A DNA stretch of 64,000 nucleotides from Sporosarcina luteola (GTDB lineage: Bacteria; Bacillota; Bacilli; Bacillales_A; Planococcaceae): the NCBI RefSeq assembly GCF_023715245.1, contig NZ_JAMBNV010000001.1, positions 1,488,001 to 1,552,000 of the forward strand. Reading direction: 5' to 3'. Below, piece by piece: positions 52,696 through 61,209 of this stretch. The position numbers were made by a program, and so were the translations under genes. Each line of letters opens with the position of its first letter. The stretch's first letter is position 1. The notes under the pieces were generated by a model. The model was not told the DNA's origin. It ran no database searches and saw only the letters and a list, made by a program, of their open reading frames with translations.

Positions 52696-53244
52696 ATGAT
52701 TCAATCCACTGAAGAAAAGCCGTTCGAAAAAAGAAATTACCGGCCGGCTATCATCATTTTATCAATTGTTTTAATAGGCGTTATCGGACTTTTATCAGGC
52801 AGGCAAGGGGTGGAGGATTTCGATGCGTTTGATGTTACCATCCTTCCTTTGATAAATGCCATATTAAATAGCTTCACTTTCCTATTCTTAGTCGGAGCCC
52901 TCATTGCCATAAAGAAAAGAAATGTGGGTGTCCATAAGAAATTCATTTATGCCGCATTTTGTACGACCGCTTTATTCCTCGTCACATATGTCGCTTTTCA
53001 TTATTTGGCGCCATCCACTCCATATGGCGGGAGCGGCATCTTGGCAGGGATCTATTATTTTGTACTCATCACCCATATAATACTTGCAGCTGCAATTGTT
53101 CCACTCGCATTAACGAGTGTGGCAAGGGCTTGGAACAGGGAGTATGAGCGTCATCGTAAAATAGTGAGATGGACAATGCCGATCTGGTTATATGTCAGCT
53201 TTACCGGTGTTCTCGTTTATATTCTGATCTCTCCATATTATTAA
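52696..53244 (+). CDS. DUF420-family membrane protein
   Basis: A 182-residue protein with four to five helices, similar to YozB/CtaM. Conserved His residues occur in VGVHKKFIYAAF, YVAFHYL, LITHIILAAA and YERHRKIVRWTMPIW, as in DUF420. Some relatives (CtaM) take part in maturation of terminal oxidases. No oxidase genes are adjacent, so the role here is open. It starts at ATG 52696 after GGAGATG. Confidence 0.85.
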   Translation: MIQSTEEKPFEKRNYRPAIIILSIVLIGVIGLLSGRQGVEDFDAFDVTILPLINAILNSFTFLFLVGALIAIKKRNVGVHKKFIYAAFCTTALFLVTYVAFHYLAPSTPYGGSGILAGIYYFVLITHIILAAAIVPLALTSVARAWNREYERHRKIVRWTMPIWLYVSFTGVLVYILISPYY

Positions 53245-53250
53245 CATGTA

Positions 53251-53285
53251 AAAAGGCTGCTCCCATTACTAGGGAACAGCCTTTT
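53251..53285. terminator. Terminator between the DUF420 and YflT-domain genes
   Basis: Stem AAAAGGCTG/CAGCCTTTT between convergent genes, with an inner CCC/GGG and T residues on both ends. Confidence 0.85.
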
Positions 53286-53292
53286 CTAACGT

Positions 53293-53769
53293 TTAAATGA
53301 GTGGTCGATCTGGATAGTCCAAACGTGTATCTCTATACTCACCATCTACTAACACAAGAATCTTACCTTCATTGAAATAATCATTATAGCGATGCGCTTC
53401 CTCTTCCGGAATGCCCATCCCGATCAATGCGCCGGCAAGTCCGCCGACTCCCGCTCCTGCAGCAGCACCGGTAATTCCTGCTACAATCGGTCCCGCAGCA
53501 ATGATCGGCCCGATACCAGGAATTGCAAGCGCTCCGATACCTGCTAAAACTCCACCTAGTCCACCGAGCAAGCCGCCAGTTGCTGCACCTGTAGCAGCAC
53601 CATCTGCAGCATGCGTTCCTGTTTGTTCCTCAATGTAATCTACATGATCTCTGTCCTTACTAAGGATGGAAATATCATTAGAAGTGTAACCTTGTCGTTT
53701 CAACTCTTCAATTGCAGCAACAGCTTCCGATTCGTTGTCATAATAACCTACTACATGTCGTTGTACCAT
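53293..53769 (-). CDS. General stress protein with YflT domain and glycine zipper
   Basis: A 158-residue protein. The N-terminal YflT-type (heat-induced stress) domain covers about 1-60 (HVVGYYDNESEAVAAIEELKRQGY). A Gly/Ala-rich hydrophobic segment (65-125) with repeated GxxxG follows, probably membrane-associated, then a short acidic C-terminus. General stress protein 17M is similar. A strong match to the SigB promoter lies 54 bases ahead, so stress induction is expected. Its ATG at 53769 follows AGGAGGAG. Confidence 0.85.
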   Translation of the reverse strand: MVQRHVVGYYDNESEAVAAIEELKRQGYTSNDISILSKDRDHVDYIEEQTGTHAADGAATGAATGGLLGGLGGVLAGIGALAIPGIGPIIAAGPIVAGITGAAAGAGVGGLAGALIGMGIPEEEAHRYNDYFNEGKILVLVDGEYRDTRLDYPDRPLI

Positions 53770-53822
53770 TTAAAAACTCCTCCTGAAAATAATTTTGTTC
53801 TAGCGAATTGCTATTCTAGAAA

Positions 53823-53847
53823 ATACCCGAACCTATCATTTTCAAAC
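53823..53847 (-). promoter_or_regulatory. SigB-type promoter of the YflT-domain gene
   Basis: Minus strand GTTTGA (53847-53842), a 13-base spacer and a perfect GGGTAT (53828-53823). The consensus is GTTTAA-N12-15-GGGTAT, so there is one mismatch. Confidence 0.75.
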
Positions 53848-53874
53848 ATGAAGGTTTTAACAGCAACTTTATAG

Positions 53875-53899
53875 ATTTAAACCATAGCTAATCGGGTAA
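53875..53899 (+). promoter_or_regulatory. SigB-type promoter candidate of the DUF421 gene
   Basis: ATTTAA (53875-53880), a 13-base spacer and GGGTAA (53894-53899), one mismatch per box. It lies 27 bases before the DUF421 start and back to back with the promoter above. Confidence 0.55.
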
Positions 53900-53926
53900 C
53901 TAACAGGAGTAATAGGAGGGAGAGAT

Positions 53927-54637
53927 ATGGATTATCTACTAAATGGAATGAAACTTATTATAGGATTGATAGCTTTAATGGCTGTCATTCGGCTGTTAGG
54001 CAAGAAGCATTTGGCTGAAATGACTCCGTATGACATCATCTATTTGATAATGTTTGGTGGTCTACTTGAAGAAACTTTATATGACGAAAAAATCACGATA
54101 TGGATGTTTCTGTTTGCAGTTACTGTATGGGCTGCAGCTATATTCACAGTTGAAAAGTTGGTGCTCAAATTCAATCGATTGCGTATTCTTCTAAAAGGGG
54201 AGCCCGATCAATTAATTTCAAACGGAAAAATTCATCGGAAAGCGTTTAAGAAAAATCAATTGGAAATGGAGCAGGTTCGAACAATGCTTCGTCAACAAGG
54301 GATATTTTCCTTGAGGGAAGTCCGCGACATGTACATTGAACCAGGAGGCCAAGTTTCTATTAATACGTTCGCAAAATATAAGTCAGTCGTAGCTGATGAT
54401 TTGGGAATCGAAAAGAAGGAAGAGGAACCGAGTGTGTTGCTCATCGATAATGGTGAAGTGAAATCGGAAGTCCTGAACGCCATTGGTAAATCCAGCGAAT
54501 GGCTGCAGGAAGGGATCGGTGCGAAAGGATATGATCATGTGGCTGAGATACTTTACTGTGAATGGTCAGAAACTGACGGGTTCTACATTAAAGGATTTGC
54601 TGATACTATAGAGTTGAATGGACATCAGCCAAGCTGA
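53927..54637 (+). CDS. DUF421-family membrane protein (YetF/YdfS type)
   Basis: A 236-residue protein with three N-terminal helices (about 1-80) and a soluble DUF421 domain carrying RLLGKKHLAEMTPYDIIYLIMFGG, LKGEPDQLISNGKIHRKAFKKNQL and LREVRDMYIEPGGQVS. Bacillales have several such proteins, some induced in stress or sporulation; the activity is unknown. It starts at ATG 53927 after AGGAGGGAG. It is transcribed away from the YflT-domain gene, from facing SigB-like promoters. Confidence 0.88.
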   Translation: MDYLLNGMKLIIGLIALMAVIRLLGKKHLAEMTPYDIIYLIMFGGLLEETLYDEKITIWMFLFAVTVWAAAIFTVEKLVLKFNRLRILLKGEPDQLISNGKIHRKAFKKNQLEMEQVRTMLRQQGIFSLREVRDMYIEPGGQVSINTFAKYKSVVADDLGIEKKEEEPSVLLIDNGEVKSEVLNAIGKSSEWLQEGIGAKGYDHVAEILYCEWSETDGFYIKGFADTIELNGHQPS

Positions 54638-54697
54638 ACGATTATAATAACCATTCGAAATTGGAACCAGATGGATTTCTGATAAGAGGTGCAAGTT

Positions 54698-55987
54698 ATG
54701 AAAACAGTTGTCGGAGGGATGCAATGGGCGGTTTTTTTAATCGCATCCTCTATTGCGGCTCCTATTGCGATTGCCCATTTGTTTGGAATGGAAACTGCCG
54801 AAACCGCGCTTTTCATTCAGCGTACGATTTTTGTACTTGGAATTGCATGCCTCATTCAAGCCTTTATAGGGCATCGACTGCCAATCAATGAAGGACCAGC
54901 AGGATTATGGTGGGGTATTTTCGTCGTTTACGCAGGAATGGTAAGCATTGCATATCCTACGGCCCGGGACGCCCTGCAAGCCTTGCAAAGTGGAATGCTA
55001 GTCAGCGGCGTCCTTTTTATTATATTGGCGATTAGTGGATTGATAACGAAAATGAAAAATCTATTCACGCCGTCAGTTACATTTACATATTTAATGCTTC
55101 TCACTTTGCAGTTAAGCGGTACTTTCCTTAAAGGGATGGTAGGTGTTGACAGCGTAGGGGATAAGATCGACGGTCTTTTATTCCTTGGGAGTTTTGCAGT
55201 CTTACTTGTAACGTTCATGACAATGAACAATAAATTTTCTTGGGTCTCCAGATATTCCGTTCTATTGTCAATCGGCTTCGGTTGGATTCTTTTTCTTCTT
55301 ATCGGTAAGGCAGATAGTGTAAAGCTTGAGGTTGGACAATGGATAAGTTTTCCTGATCTATTTGTGTACGGGAAGCCGGTTTGGGATAGCGGCATGTTCA
55401 TCACTGCAGGTTTTATCACGCTTTTGCTGATTGCGAATATGATGGCGTCCATCCGGGTAATGGAAAGTTTGCTTAAGCAATCTTTTTCGATCACTCCGCC
55501 GGATCGAATGAAGCAGGGGGCAATCGCTTCCGGGATCAATCATCTATTCGCGGGATTTTTTTCGGCCATCGGACCTGTTCCGATTTCCGGTGCGGCAGGA
55601 TTTGTAGGAGCGACAAGGATGGCTACACTTATACCGTTCATTACTGGCAGTGTTCTCGTTGTACTAATAACGCTCATTCCATCAATCATGTCGGTTTTTG
55701 CTGTTTTGCCTGCACCGGTTGCATATGCCGTCACATTTGCCATTTTTACGAAAATGGTGGAAATGGCATTCCGTGAACTTGCTGCCGAGCCGAAACAGGA
55801 ACGTGCCTATAAGGTGACAGCCGTCGGACTGATGATTGGCATAGGTATCATGTTCATCCCGCAGGAAAGCATGTCAGATCTGCCGAATGCCCTTGCGGCC
55901 GTTTTATCAAACGGTCTCATTATCGGCACAATCATTGCAATCATAATGGAACAATTCTATCTGTGGAATGAACGGAGCAGAGTATAA
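54698..55987 (+). CDS. NCS2-family nucleobase permease (xanthine/uracil type)
   Basis: A 429-residue, about 14-segment transporter of the nucleobase:cation symporter-2 family. Family marks are INEGPAGLWWGIF and the C-terminal half GINHLFAGFFSAIGPVPISGAAGFVGATR. The usual Gln/Glu-containing substrate motif is modified, so the nucleobase is uncertain. The ATG at 54698 follows AAGAGGTG. It is a single gene with a hairpin terminator shared with mnmH. Confidence 0.82.
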   Translation: MKTVVGGMQWAVFLIASSIAAPIAIAHLFGMETAETALFIQRTIFVLGIACLIQAFIGHRLPINEGPAGLWWGIFVVYAGMVSIAYPTARDALQALQSGMLVSGVLFIILAISGLITKMKNLFTPSVTFTYLMLLTLQLSGTFLKGMVGVDSVGDKIDGLLFLGSFAVLLVTFMTMNNKFSWVSRYSVLLSIGFGWILFLLIGKADSVKLEVGQWISFPDLFVYGKPVWDSGMFITAGFITLLLIANMMASIRVMESLLKQSFSITPPDRMKQGAIASGINHLFAGFFSAIGPVPISGAAGFVGATRMATLIPFITGSVLVVLITLIPSIMSVFAVLPAPVAYAVTFAIFTKMVEMAFRELAAEPKQERAYKVTAVGLMIGIGIMFIPQESMSDLPNALAAVLSNGLIIGTIIAIIMEQFYLWNERSRV

Positions 55988-56000
55988 TGGCGCAGGGAAA

Positions 56001-56040
56001 AGGCTGTCAATCACTTGAAAAAGCGATTGACAGCCTGTTA
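56001..56040. terminator. Terminator between the NCS2 permease and mnmH
   Basis: Perfect 12-bp stem AGGCTGTCAATC/GATTGACAGCCT between convergent genes; T-rich on both flanks. Confidence 0.9.
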
Positions 56041-57087
56041 TTTTGATTTCATAACCTCGATGGAATGATTCAACTGCAATAATTGCTCATAAGCATCGTC
56101 AATGGAATCGGCATAGATGACAAAGTCATTTTCATATGGATGTTTTGTCGTTGAGTGCTCATAGCGGGGATCGTAGTAGTATTCAAGCAATAGCGTAACT
56201 GCCGCCTTGAACTTTCCTTCGTCCAAATTTTCTTCGATCTCTTTTGCGATCGGTACATGGATGCGTCGTTTGATTAGATTAAACGCTTCAACGAACTTCT
56301 CTCCGACTTCCCATGGATTATAATCAGCCAAAATGTTAGTAACCCGTTGCTCGAGTGGTAGGTTGATGAATACATGGATTCCATTTTCCTTTTTGTTAAA
56401 TAGGAAAGAGGGGATCAGTACTTTGCCAATCCGTTTACTTTCACCTTCGATATAAACGAAAGCTTCTTCCTTCACCTTTAGCAGTTCATGAATTAGCAAT
56501 GAATCGAATTTTTTTTGGTTATTCGGCACAAGCCCGATTTGACCGAAGATGGAACCTCGATGTCCTGCGAGCTGTTCCAGATTGATGGAAGGATGACCTT
56601 CATCAGCGAGCCGTTTCAATAGAACAGTCTTGCCTGATCCGGTATATCCATTCAATACGATCAGTTTCGGTGTAAAAACTTCCTTTTCCAATTCCTTTAC
56701 AACCCATTGGCGATATGTCCGGATTCCGCCGCTTAACCGATTTGCTTGGATGCCCATTAAATCAAGGACGGTTGCGGCTGTTTTGCTTCGCATACCGCCG
56801 CGCCAGCAAAAGACAGTCTTAGGAGTATCTATCATTTTAAATTGTCGAATGAAAGAAGGAAGTTTAGCTGCGAAAATCTCCAGTCCCCGTTCATTAGCAG
56901 CTTCTTTGCTGACCTGTTTATAAAGAGTACCAATTTCTGCCCGTTCCTCATCGGTAAAGACAGGGATGTTTATACTGCCTGGAATTGTCGCTTCGCTAAA
57001 CTCGGATGGAGATCGGACATCAATGATAGTATGTGGCTCTCTCTCCATTGATGAAAATAGGTCTTGTAAACTAATATCTCTAATCAA
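56038..57087 (-). CDS. mnmH: tRNA 2-selenouridine synthase
   Basis: A 349-residue enzyme that replaces sulfur by selenium in the 2-thiouridine at the wobble position of tRNAs for Lys, Glu and Gln, through a geranylated intermediate. The rhodanese domain (1-130) has the active Cys94 in FCWRGGMRS. The second domain has a P-loop GYTGSGKT at 147-154. It starts at TTG 57087 after AGAAGGTG. It lies 25 bases behind selD, the selenium donor enzyme, in one operon. Also known as SelU or YbbB. Confidence 0.93.
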   Translation of the reverse strand: MIRDISLQDLFSSMEREPHTIIDVRSPSEFSEATIPGSINIPVFTDEERAEIGTLYKQVSKEAANERGLEIFAAKLPSFIRQFKMIDTPKTVFCWRGGMRSKTAATVLDLMGIQANRLSGGIRTYRQWVVKELEKEVFTPKLIVLNGYTGSGKTVLLKRLADEGHPSINLEQLAGHRGSIFGQIGLVPNNQKKFDSLLIHELLKVKEEAFVYIEGESKRIGKVLIPSFLFNKKENGIHVFINLPLEQRVTNILADYNPWEVGEKFVEAFNLIKRRIHVPIAKEIEENLDEGKFKAAVTLLLEYYYDPRYEHSTTKHPYENDFVIYADSIDDAYEQLLQLNHSIEVMKSK

Positions 57088-57112
57088 CGTTTTTCACCTT
57101 CTATTATAAGGG

Positions 57113-58162
57113 TCATTCAACAGTAATCTTTCCTGGATGTTCGCCCGTAACTTCTCCGATTATGGTTGCGTTGACGCCGTTTGCAGTCATCTCGTCAACT
57201 AGCTGATCGGCTTCATTAGCCGATACTGCAATGAGGAGACCACCTGAAGTCACTGCGTCACACAAAATATAACGGTCCAATTGATCAAGTTTCTCGGAGT
57301 AGGTGACCGAATCAGCAACATGGGCATAGTTGCTTTTCGTGCCTCCTGGAATCCTTCCTTCTTCTGCAAGCTCTTTCGTGCGGGGAAGGACAGGTACTTG
57401 CTCATAGAAAATCCGTATGCCCGCATTACTTGCTTTAGCCATTTCAGTCGCATGCCCTAGCAAACCGAATCCGGTGACATCGGTAGCTCCATGAACCTCA
57501 TAGGCGGACATCACTTCTGCCGCTGTCTTGTTCAGAGTCGTCATAATTGAGGTTACTTGTGTTATTTCCTCAACTGAAAGTGCGCCATGTTTTAATGAAG
57601 TTGTATAAATCCCTACTCCAATCGGTTTCGTCAATACCAACTTGTCGCCTGCTTTTGCACCAGCATTTGTACGTATGTGATCAGGATGGACAGCGCCTGT
57701 TACTGCTAATCCAAATTTAGGTTCTTGATCGTCAATGGAATGTCCACCGACAAGTGTGACACCGGCTTCTCTTAACTTGTCACCGGCCCCGCGTAAAATA
57801 TCGGTAAGGATGTTCTTGTCCAACTTTGAAATTGGAAATGCCACGATATTAAGAGCAGTTATTGGCTTCCCGCCCATTGCGTATACATCACTAATTGCAT
57901 TCGTTGCAGCAATTTGCCCGAAATCATAAGGATTGTCGACAATTGGAGTGAAAAAGTTAAGCGTTTGCACGATTGCAATATCATCAGTAAGTTTATAAAC
58001 GCCGGCATCGTCACTCGTATCAAGACCGACTAGAAGGTTGGGATCAAAGGCGGCAGGGGGAAGAGATTGAAGAACCTGTGATAGGTCGGCGGGACCAATT
58101 TTACAGCCGCACCCCCCTTTTGATGTAAGTGAGGTAAGTTTTACAGAATTAATTGTATTCAT
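57113..58162 (-). CDS. selD: Selenide, water dikinase (selenophosphate synthase)
   Basis: A 349-residue ATP-dependent enzyme making selenophosphate from selenide. The glycine-rich N-terminus GGCGCK contains the catalytic Cys18 and Lys21; selenocysteine is not used. Metal-binding Asp residues lie in GLDTSDDAGVY, and LVGGHSIDD and ATDVTGFGLLGHA are family marks. It starts at ATG 58162. It is cotranscribed with mnmH. selA and selB are not in the window, which suggests that selenium is used here for tRNA modification. Confidence 0.95.
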   Translation of the reverse strand: MNTINSVKLTSLTSKGGCGCKIGPADLSQVLQSLPPAAFDPNLLVGLDTSDDAGVYKLTDDIAIVQTLNFFTPIVDNPYDFGQIAATNAISDVYAMGGKPITALNIVAFPISKLDKNILTDILRGAGDKLREAGVTLVGGHSIDDQEPKFGLAVTGAVHPDHIRTNAGAKAGDKLVLTKPIGVGIYTTSLKHGALSVEEITQVTSIMTTLNKTAAEVMSAYEVHGATDVTGFGLLGHATEMAKASNAGIRIFYEQVPVLPRTKELAEEGRIPGGTKSNYAHVADSVTYSEKLDQLDRYILCDAVTSGGLLIAVSANEADQLVDEMTANGVNATIIGEVTGEHPGKITVE

Positions 58163-58330
58163 CAGCTATTCCGCCTTTCAAGATTAGTTATTAAATAGTT
58201 TAGCACACTGGATACATACGTATAGTGTGCCAAGTTTGCAATAATGCTTCCTCTAAATCCAACCCATTGGGCGGGAATTGAATAAATATTAGTGGTACAT
58301 TTGTATAAAGAAATATGAGGAGGTTAAGAG

Positions 58331-59749
58331 ATGAATACTTTTTCGATGGTTATCGACGGAAAAGAAGTCGGCAAAGACCTTAAGACAATTGATGTCATTA
58401 ATCCTGCAACTGGAGAATCGATTGCAACCGTTCCTCAGGGAGGGGCGAAAGAAGCCATTTTAGCTGTGGATGCAGCATATGATGCATTTCAAAAATGGTC
58501 CGCTCTTTCCGCATATGATCGGAGTTCATTGTTGGTGAAATGGCATGAGTTGATTGATATGCATATGGAAGACCTTGCGCACACGATGACGGAGGAGCAA
58601 GGGAAACCGCTATCAGAGGCAAAGGGCGAAATAAAGTACGCAAATGGATTTATTTCTTGGTATGCGGAGGAAGCAAAGCGTATTTATGGTGAAATGATAC
58701 CTTCAAGCCATACAGGGAAACGGATATTCATCCATAAACAACCGGTGGGTGTAACAGCTGTCATCACGCCTTGGAATTTCCCTGCAGCGATGATTACAAG
58801 AAAAGTCGGACCGGCGCTTGCCGCAGGTTGCACAGTTGTCATCAAACCGGCCGAACAGACACCGATTACCGCAATCCGATTGGCACAGTTGGCATTGGAA
58901 GCAGGCATTCCCGCTGGTGTCATTAACGTAGTCACAGGGGAGGCGAGTGCAATTGGCGATGCTTGGCTGCAGGATACTCGTGTACGTAAGCTGACATTCA
59001 CCGGTTCAACCGAGGTAGGGAAATTGTTTATGCGGGGGGCTTCGGATACGGTGAAGAAAATTTCACTGGAACTCGGAGGCCATGCCCCGGCAATCGTCAT
59101 GGAAGATTGTGATATCGATAAAGCCGTTGAGGGAGTCGTTGCTGCCAAGTTCAGGAATGCCGGCCAAACATGCGTATGCGCGAATCGCATTTACGTTCAT
59201 GAAACGATTGCAGAGGAATTTTCACGGAAGTTGGTTGAACGGGTAAAACAATTGAAAGTCGGAAACGGAATGGATGAAGGGGTTGCAATCGGTCCGCTTA
59301 TCGATGAAGAAGCAATCCGTAAAGTACAATCCCACGTAGTTGACGCACTTTCAAAAGGCGCAAAAATAGCTGTCGGTGGCTCAAGGAAGGATGGCCTGTT
59401 TTACGAACCGACCATTTTACTCAATGTGAATGATAATATGGTTTGCATGAAGGAAGAAACGTTCGGTCCTGTCGCTCCTATTACAACTTTTTATTCCGAA
59501 GAAGAGGTGCTAAGAAGGGCGAATGATTCGATTTATGGATTGGCCGCTTATGTATTTACAGAGAATCTCTCAAGGGGCATTCGGATGAGCGAAAAATTGG
59601 AATACGGAATTGTCGGTTTGAATGACGGACTACCATCAACCCCCCAAGCGCCATTCGGAGGTTTCAAGCAAAGCGGCCTCGGTCGCGAAGGCGGCCATCA
59701 TGGCTTGGATGAATATATTGAAGTCAAATATATTTCAGTAGGATTATAA
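58331..59749 (+). CDS. gabD: Aldehyde dehydrogenase, succinate-semialdehyde type
   Basis: A 472-residue NAD(P)-dependent dehydrogenase oxidising an aldehyde, probably succinate semialdehyde, to the acid. The N-terminal catalytic-loop region ITPWNFPAAMITRK, the NAD motif FTGSTEVGK, catalytic Glu247 in LELGGHAP and Cys281 in NAGQTCVCANR are all present, and the C-terminus has PFGGFKQSGLGREGG. The length fits GabD. ATG 58331 follows GAGGAGG. No gabT is adjacent, so other semialdehydes are possible. It diverges from selD. Confidence 0.85.
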   Translation: MNTFSMVIDGKEVGKDLKTIDVINPATGESIATVPQGGAKEAILAVDAAYDAFQKWSALSAYDRSSLLVKWHELIDMHMEDLAHTMTEEQGKPLSEAKGEIKYANGFISWYAEEAKRIYGEMIPSSHTGKRIFIHKQPVGVTAVITPWNFPAAMITRKVGPALAAGCTVVIKPAEQTPITAIRLAQLALEAGIPAGVINVVTGEASAIGDAWLQDTRVRKLTFTGSTEVGKLFMRGASDTVKKISLELGGHAPAIVMEDCDIDKAVEGVVAAKFRNAGQTCVCANRIYVHETIAEEFSRKLVERVKQLKVGNGMDEGVAIGPLIDEEAIRKVQSHVVDALSKGAKIAVGGSRKDGLFYEPTILLNVNDNMVCMKEETFGPVAPITTFYSEEEVLRRANDSIYGLAAYVFTENLSRGIRMSEKLEYGIVGLNDGLPSTPQAPFGGFKQSGLGREGGHHGLDEYIEVKYISVGL

Positions 59750-59925
59750 TCAAAAGAGAAGTTGGGGGAAATTCTATAAATGTAAGAGTGAGGCTTATTG
59801 TTATGGCCATACTGGCAAACCTAACAGTGCCACTCAATCAAAAGGTGCGAGTGCGATAGAAACGATATTGTCCGTTCAGCAAATAGGCGCAAAAACGACA
59901 TAAGGGATTACGCTCGTTTTTCATA
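59750..59925 (+). repeat. Probable dispersed repeat or decayed open frame
   Basis: Between gabD and the SDR gene one plus-strand frame stays open to TAA at 59901-59903. It reads GHTGKPNSATQSKGASAIE, then TILSVQQIGAKTT, without a start codon or ribosome site. I associate this peptide string with a repeated intergenic element of Bacillaceae and Planococcaceae, but only from memory. Its right end forms the hairpin at 59891-59921. Confidence 0.4.
59891..59921 (+). terminator. Hairpin with terminator character after gabD
   Basis: Stem AAAAACGA/TCGTTTTT with a 15-base loop, ending in T residues. It lies about 140 bases after gabD and before the SDR ribosome site. Confidence 0.5.
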
Positions 59926-59962
59926 TATGGGACAGATTGCAAGCAACCACGAGGGGGATAAT

Positions 59963-60742
59963 ATGGGGATTTTAAAAGGAAAAATAGCAATTGTAACTGG
60001 TGCAAGTCGTTCCCAAGGTATTGGCTCTGCAATTTGCTTAATGCTTGCGGAAGCTGGTGCAGATATCTTTTTTACACATTGGGAATATTATGATGAGAAT
60101 GAGGGTAATGGATCGGAAAGTGATTTTCCAAATAGATTATGTGAGAGAATCAAAAAATTAGGTGTACGCTCTGAACATATGGAGGCAGATCTATCAGAAT
60201 TGGAAACACCAAATGCCATTCTGAATTGTTGTGAAGAAAACCTTGGAACGCCAAATATACTGGTGAATAATGCTGCCTATGACAAATTAGTTGATTTTCA
60301 GAACTTAAATGCAAAAATCCTTGATGATCACTATATGGTGAACAATAGGGGAACTATATTATTAAGCACTGAATTTGCCAAAAGGTTTGAGAAAGCCTTC
60401 CCGCAAAAAAGTGGTGGAAGAATTATTTACCTTGTCTCAAAAGGACCAGACCCCAATAACCTGGCCTATATTGCTTCAAAAGGTATGTTAATTGCTATAA
60501 CAGAACCATTATCTGTTGGACTTGCTCCTATTGGTATTACCGTAAATTCAGTTGACCCCGGACCGACTGATTCTGGTTGGATGAATAAAGCAACAAAAGA
60601 GTCCTTATCACGTCTTTTTCCTACAGGAAATGTTGGAACGCCAGAAGATGCAGCAAGGTTAATTAAGTTTCTAGCGAGTGACGAATCTACGTGGATTACT
60701 GGTCAAGTTATTAAATCAGAAGGCGGATTTGTAGGAAGATAA
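59963..60742 (+). CDS. SDR-family oxidoreductase, 3-ketoacyl reductase-like, probably acquired
   Basis: A 259-residue short-chain dehydrogenase. The cofactor loop is TGASRSQGIGSA, with NNAA in the middle and active-site Tyr and Lys in YIASKGML; Ser sits in YLVSKG. A C-terminal VGTPEDAARLIKFLASDESTWITGQVI is standard. The ATG at 59963 follows CGAGGGGGATA. The gene is clearly more AT-rich than gabD or dacC and is flanked by two repeat-like segments (59750-59925 and 60761-60853), suggesting recent insertion. The substrate is unknown; relatives are often drug- or sugar-modifying reductases. Confidence 0.85.
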   Translation: MGILKGKIAIVTGASRSQGIGSAICLMLAEAGADIFFTHWEYYDENEGNGSESDFPNRLCERIKKLGVRSEHMEADLSELETPNAILNCCEENLGTPNILVNNAAYDKLVDFQNLNAKILDDHYMVNNRGTILLSTEFAKRFEKAFPQKSGGRIIYLVSKGPDPNNLAYIASKGMLIAITEPLSVGLAPIGITVNSVDPGPTDSGWMNKATKESLSRLFPTGNVGTPEDAARLIKFLASDESTWITGQVIKSEGGFVGR

Positions 60743-60760
60743 AATTGAGGTGCTTTCTTA

Positions 60761-60853
60761 GTTGATTGGAGTGAAAGGCGGCGAAGTGCAAAGATATTCT
60801 CTCAACGCTTCGCTTTTCCCGCGGAAAGCTGTCCGCGTGTAACGGAGATCAAC
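60761..60853. repeat. Short Bacillales intergenic repeat with GTTGAT/ATCAAC ends
   Basis: A 93-base segment that opens with GTTGATTGGAGTGAAAGGCG and closes with CGTGTAACGGAGATCAAC, with CTTCGCTTTTCCCGCGGAAAG inside split around the centre. The ends are imperfect inverted copies, and the middle CCCGCGGAAAGC is typical of a dispersed element common in Bacillus and Planococcaceae genomes. It looks shortened compared with the longer forms I know. The rest of the 60743-61209 gap holds a terminator and otherwise AT-rich DNA without a credible gene. Confidence 0.6.
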
Positions 60854-60905
60854 GGGTTAAAAGTGGTATCACTTATTAATAAGCAATCCTAAAAAAGAAA
60901 ATAGG

Positions 60906-60949
60906 GCAAGCAATAAATGCACATGTCTGTGCGTTTTTGCTTGCTTTTT
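60906..60949 (+). terminator. Terminator downstream of the SDR gene
   Basis: Stem GCAAGCA/TGCTTGC with an inner stem GCACA/TGTGC, followed by TTTTT. It lies after the repeat, about 160 bases behind the gene. Confidence 0.75.
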
Positions 60950-61209
60950 CTATTGTAAAACCGTGTCTAAAACATATACTAAAACGTTTGTTATTTGACT
61001 TGCTGTTAGCATTTTTCTCCCAATCAACCGAACTCGTTAGATTTACTTGAATGTCTTTTTTTGTCATTTTTACTTTATGTATATTATAAATATAATATTA
61101 CTAGGTTAGAGATATTTGATTAATAAAATTATTTTGTCTCAAAATCTATTTATTTGCCTAGATAATAATGGTAGACTGAAATCGACATCAAAGAAGAGGG
61201 GGAAATGAT

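Noticed and set aside
60876-61067. Minus-strand 63-codon frame between the SDR gene and dacC
   Set aside because: No ribosome site, it reads back through a terminator hairpin, and the composition is not convincing.
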